The notes below the pieces were generated by a model. That model saw only the letters and a list, made by a program, of their open reading frames with translations, had not been told where the DNA came from and did not search any database. From positions 49,280-113,279 of the forward strand of contig NZ_JACIAH010000018.1 of the NCBI RefSeq assembly GCF_014194695.1: a stretch of DNA of 64,000 nt, read 5' to 3'. This document shows positions 62,868-64,000 of the stretch, piece by piece. How positions within the stretch are numbered: the stretch's first letter is position 1; each line of letters starts with the position of its first letter. The position numbers and the translations under genes are program-made. Source of the DNA: Rhizobium sp. BK399 (GTDB lineage Bacteria; Pseudomonadota; Alphaproteobacteria; Rhizobiales; Rhizobiaceae).

Positions 62868-63288
62868 CAGTTGTCTCCAGATGATGTGTCAACGCGGCGC
62901 GGACGTCGGAAGGCCATGCGAGTGATTGGTGGGTGTCGAGCGACGTGGCAACGACGCGCTGTCGTGCGGTCCAAAGCACCTTACCGTTTGCCGATATCCT
63001 ATGTTCCAGATCGAGCGAGGTACTGCCGATTTTGAAAACCGCAATTTCGAATTCGAGTTGATCGCCCTGGAAGCCGGGTCTTGAGAACGTCACATCCAGC
63101 CGCACGGTGGGAACGCCGATCCTGCGGTCCTCGATTAATGTTTTCCAGGGAAAACCGAGCGAGGCGAAGTAGTCCTCCAGAACACCGACGAGCAGGTTGA
63201 GGTAAGATGGGAAATAGGCAATCCCCGAGGGATCGCAGTCTCCGAAGCGCAGCGGTCTTGTCGTTCGAAACCCCACGGCGTGCCTCAA
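62845..63288 (-). CDS. Acyl-CoA thioesterase, 4-hydroxybenzoyl-CoA thioesterase family
   Basis: This 147-residue hotdog-fold protein has FGDCDPSGIAYFPSYL near residues 15-30, with the aspartates where 4-hydroxybenzoyl-CoA thioesterase has its catalytic Asp17. It would release a free acid from a CoA thioester. A TTG start at 63288 is used here, because it overlaps the upstream stop; a GTG four codons later is possible. It overlaps ridA by 23 bases. It fits an aromatic CoA pathway. Confidence 0.85.
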   Translation of the reverse strand: MRHAVGFRTTRPLRFGDCDPSGIAYFPSYLNLLVGVLEDYFASLGFPWKTLIEDRRIGVPTVRLDVTFSRPGFQGDQLEFEIAVFKIGSTSLDLEHRISANGKVLWTARQRVVATSLDTHQSLAWPSDVRAALTHHLETTDAHDPAA

Positions 63289-64000
63289 TTCGCGAATGCG
63301 GCAATGCCGGTGACGGCGCGGCCGAGGATCAGCGCGTGGACGTCATGTGTCCCCTCATAGGTGTTGACCACCTCGAGGTTGACGAGATGGCGGGCAATGC
63401 CGAACTCGTCGGAGATGCCGTTGCCGCCGAGCATGTCGCGGGCAAGCCTTGCGATGTCGAGCGCCTTGCCGCAGGAATTGCGCTTGACGATCGAGGTCAG
63501 TTCCACCGGCGGATGCCCGCCTTCCTTCATGCGGCCGAGTCGGATGCAGCCCTGCAGGCCGAGCGAGATTTCGGTGACCATGTCGGCAAGCTTCTTCTGG
63601 ACCAGCTGGTTGGCGGCCAGCGGCCGGCCGAACTGCTTGCGGTCGAGTACATATTGCCGGGCCCTGGCATAGCAGTCCTCGGCAGCCCCGAGCGCCCCCC
63701 AGGCGATGCCGAAGCGGGCCGAGTTCAGGCAGGTGAACGGTCCCTTGAGGCCGGTGACATTGGGCAGAAGGTTCTCTTCCGGCACGAAGACCTCATCCAT
63801 CACCACTTCGCCGGTGATCGAGGCGCGCAGGCCGACCTTGCCATGGATTGCCGGCGCCGACAGGCCCTTCCAGCCCTTTTCCAGGATGAAGCCGCGGATG
63901 ACGCGGTCCTCGGTCTTGGCCCAGACGACGAAGACATCGGCAATCGGGGCATTGGAGATCCAGGTCTTGGCGCCGGTCAGGCTGTAGCCGCCATCGACCT
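63285..64000 (-). CDS. Glutaryl-CoA-dehydrogenase-like acyl-CoA dehydrogenase (5' partial)
   Basis: The frame is open to the end of the window, so the N-terminus lies beyond 64000. Visible parts are GYSLTGAKTWISNAPIADVF, IRGFILEKGWKG, KVGLRASITGEVVMDEVFVP, ARQYVLDRKQFGRPLAANQLVQ and the C-terminal NTYEGTHDVHALILGRAVTG. The Glu of YEGTHDVH sits where glutaryl-CoA dehydrogenase has its catalytic base. It oxidises an acyl-CoA using FAD and passes electrons to ETF. Whether glutaryl-CoA is the substrate is not certain. First gene of the minus-strand CoA operon. Confidence 0.9.
   Translation of the reverse strand, partial: VDGGYSLTGAKTWISNAPIADVFVVWAKTEDRVIRGFILEKGWKGLSAPAIHGKVGLRASITGEVVMDEVFVPEENLLPNVTGLKGPFTCLNSARFGIAWGALGAAEDCYARARQYVLDRKQFGRPLAANQLVQKKLADMVTEISLGLQGCIRLGRMKEGGHPPVELTSIVKRNSCGKALDIARLARDMLGGNGISDEFGIARHLVNLEVVNTYEGTHDVHALILGRAVTGIAAFAN

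Overview
The window is GC-rich DNA with alphaproteobacterial, most likely Rhizobiaceae, gene content: dpp-type importers, NtaA/DszA- and SsuD-type monooxygenases, a MocR regulator, a DUF983 gene and a MazE-like antitoxin. Most loci are catabolic or scavenging cassettes, interspersed with several gene relics and one insertion sequence. There is no rRNA, no convincing tRNA, no CRISPR array and no replication gene. This suits an accessory replicon (megaplasmid or chromid) or a genomic island, which is inference from content only.

Left part (1-20.4 kb). A CoA-thioester catabolic operon runs off the left edge: a molybdenum hydroxylase (large subunit fused to a CoxG-like domain, FAD subunit, 2Fe-2S subunit), an acyl-CoA ligase and an enoyl-CoA hydratase, followed by an alpha/beta hydrolase. 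Next come scattered genes: an SRAP protein, an orphan gatC and a PPK2 kinase. A divergent pair of ureohydrolases (agmatinase family) and a DszA-type flavin monooxygenase follow. A decayed LysR gene is split by an IS110/IS1111-type element with perfect 14-bp inverted repeats. A GntR/HutC regulator stands divergent to a complete polar amino-acid ABC importer.

Middle (20.4-26.4 kb). A stand-alone zwf, a NepI-like MFS exporter with a broken AraC relic behind it, a stretch of structured non-coding DNA, and two small lipoprotein genes.

Organosulfur island (26.4-56.4 kb). This is the most striking region. A leftward operon encodes a family-5 solute-binding protein, an SfnG-like monooxygenase, a DszB-family sulfinate desulfinase (conserved Cys, His and Arg visible), a DszC/SfnC-like monooxygenase and an SsuD-like monooxygenase. 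Divergent from it is a DppBCDF importer followed by an aldo/keto reductase, another DszC-like enzyme, an amidohydrolase and a flavoprotein. A second block has another binding protein, a GcvA-type LysR regulator, two tandem DszC-DszA-type pairs around a DUF3088 gene, a broken nitroreductase, a third binding protein, a three-domain rhodanese and a further DszC-DszA pair. The likely logic is import of organosulfur compounds by one permease/ATPase set fed by three binding proteins, reduced-flavin-dependent oxidation, C-S cleavage, and sulfur capture as sulfite. The substrates cannot be read from sequence.

Right part (56.4-64 kb). A cold-shock gene, a MocR/GntR aminotransferase-like regulator, a frameshifted DUF983 gene, an orphan MazE-like antitoxin, and a second CoA-catabolic operon on the minus strand (glutaryl-CoA-dehydrogenase-like enzyme, thioesterase, RidA, and a FadJ-like bifunctional enzyme whose C-terminus is cut short). 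The truncation and neighbouring relics mark a rearrangement junction near 60.0-60.5 kb.
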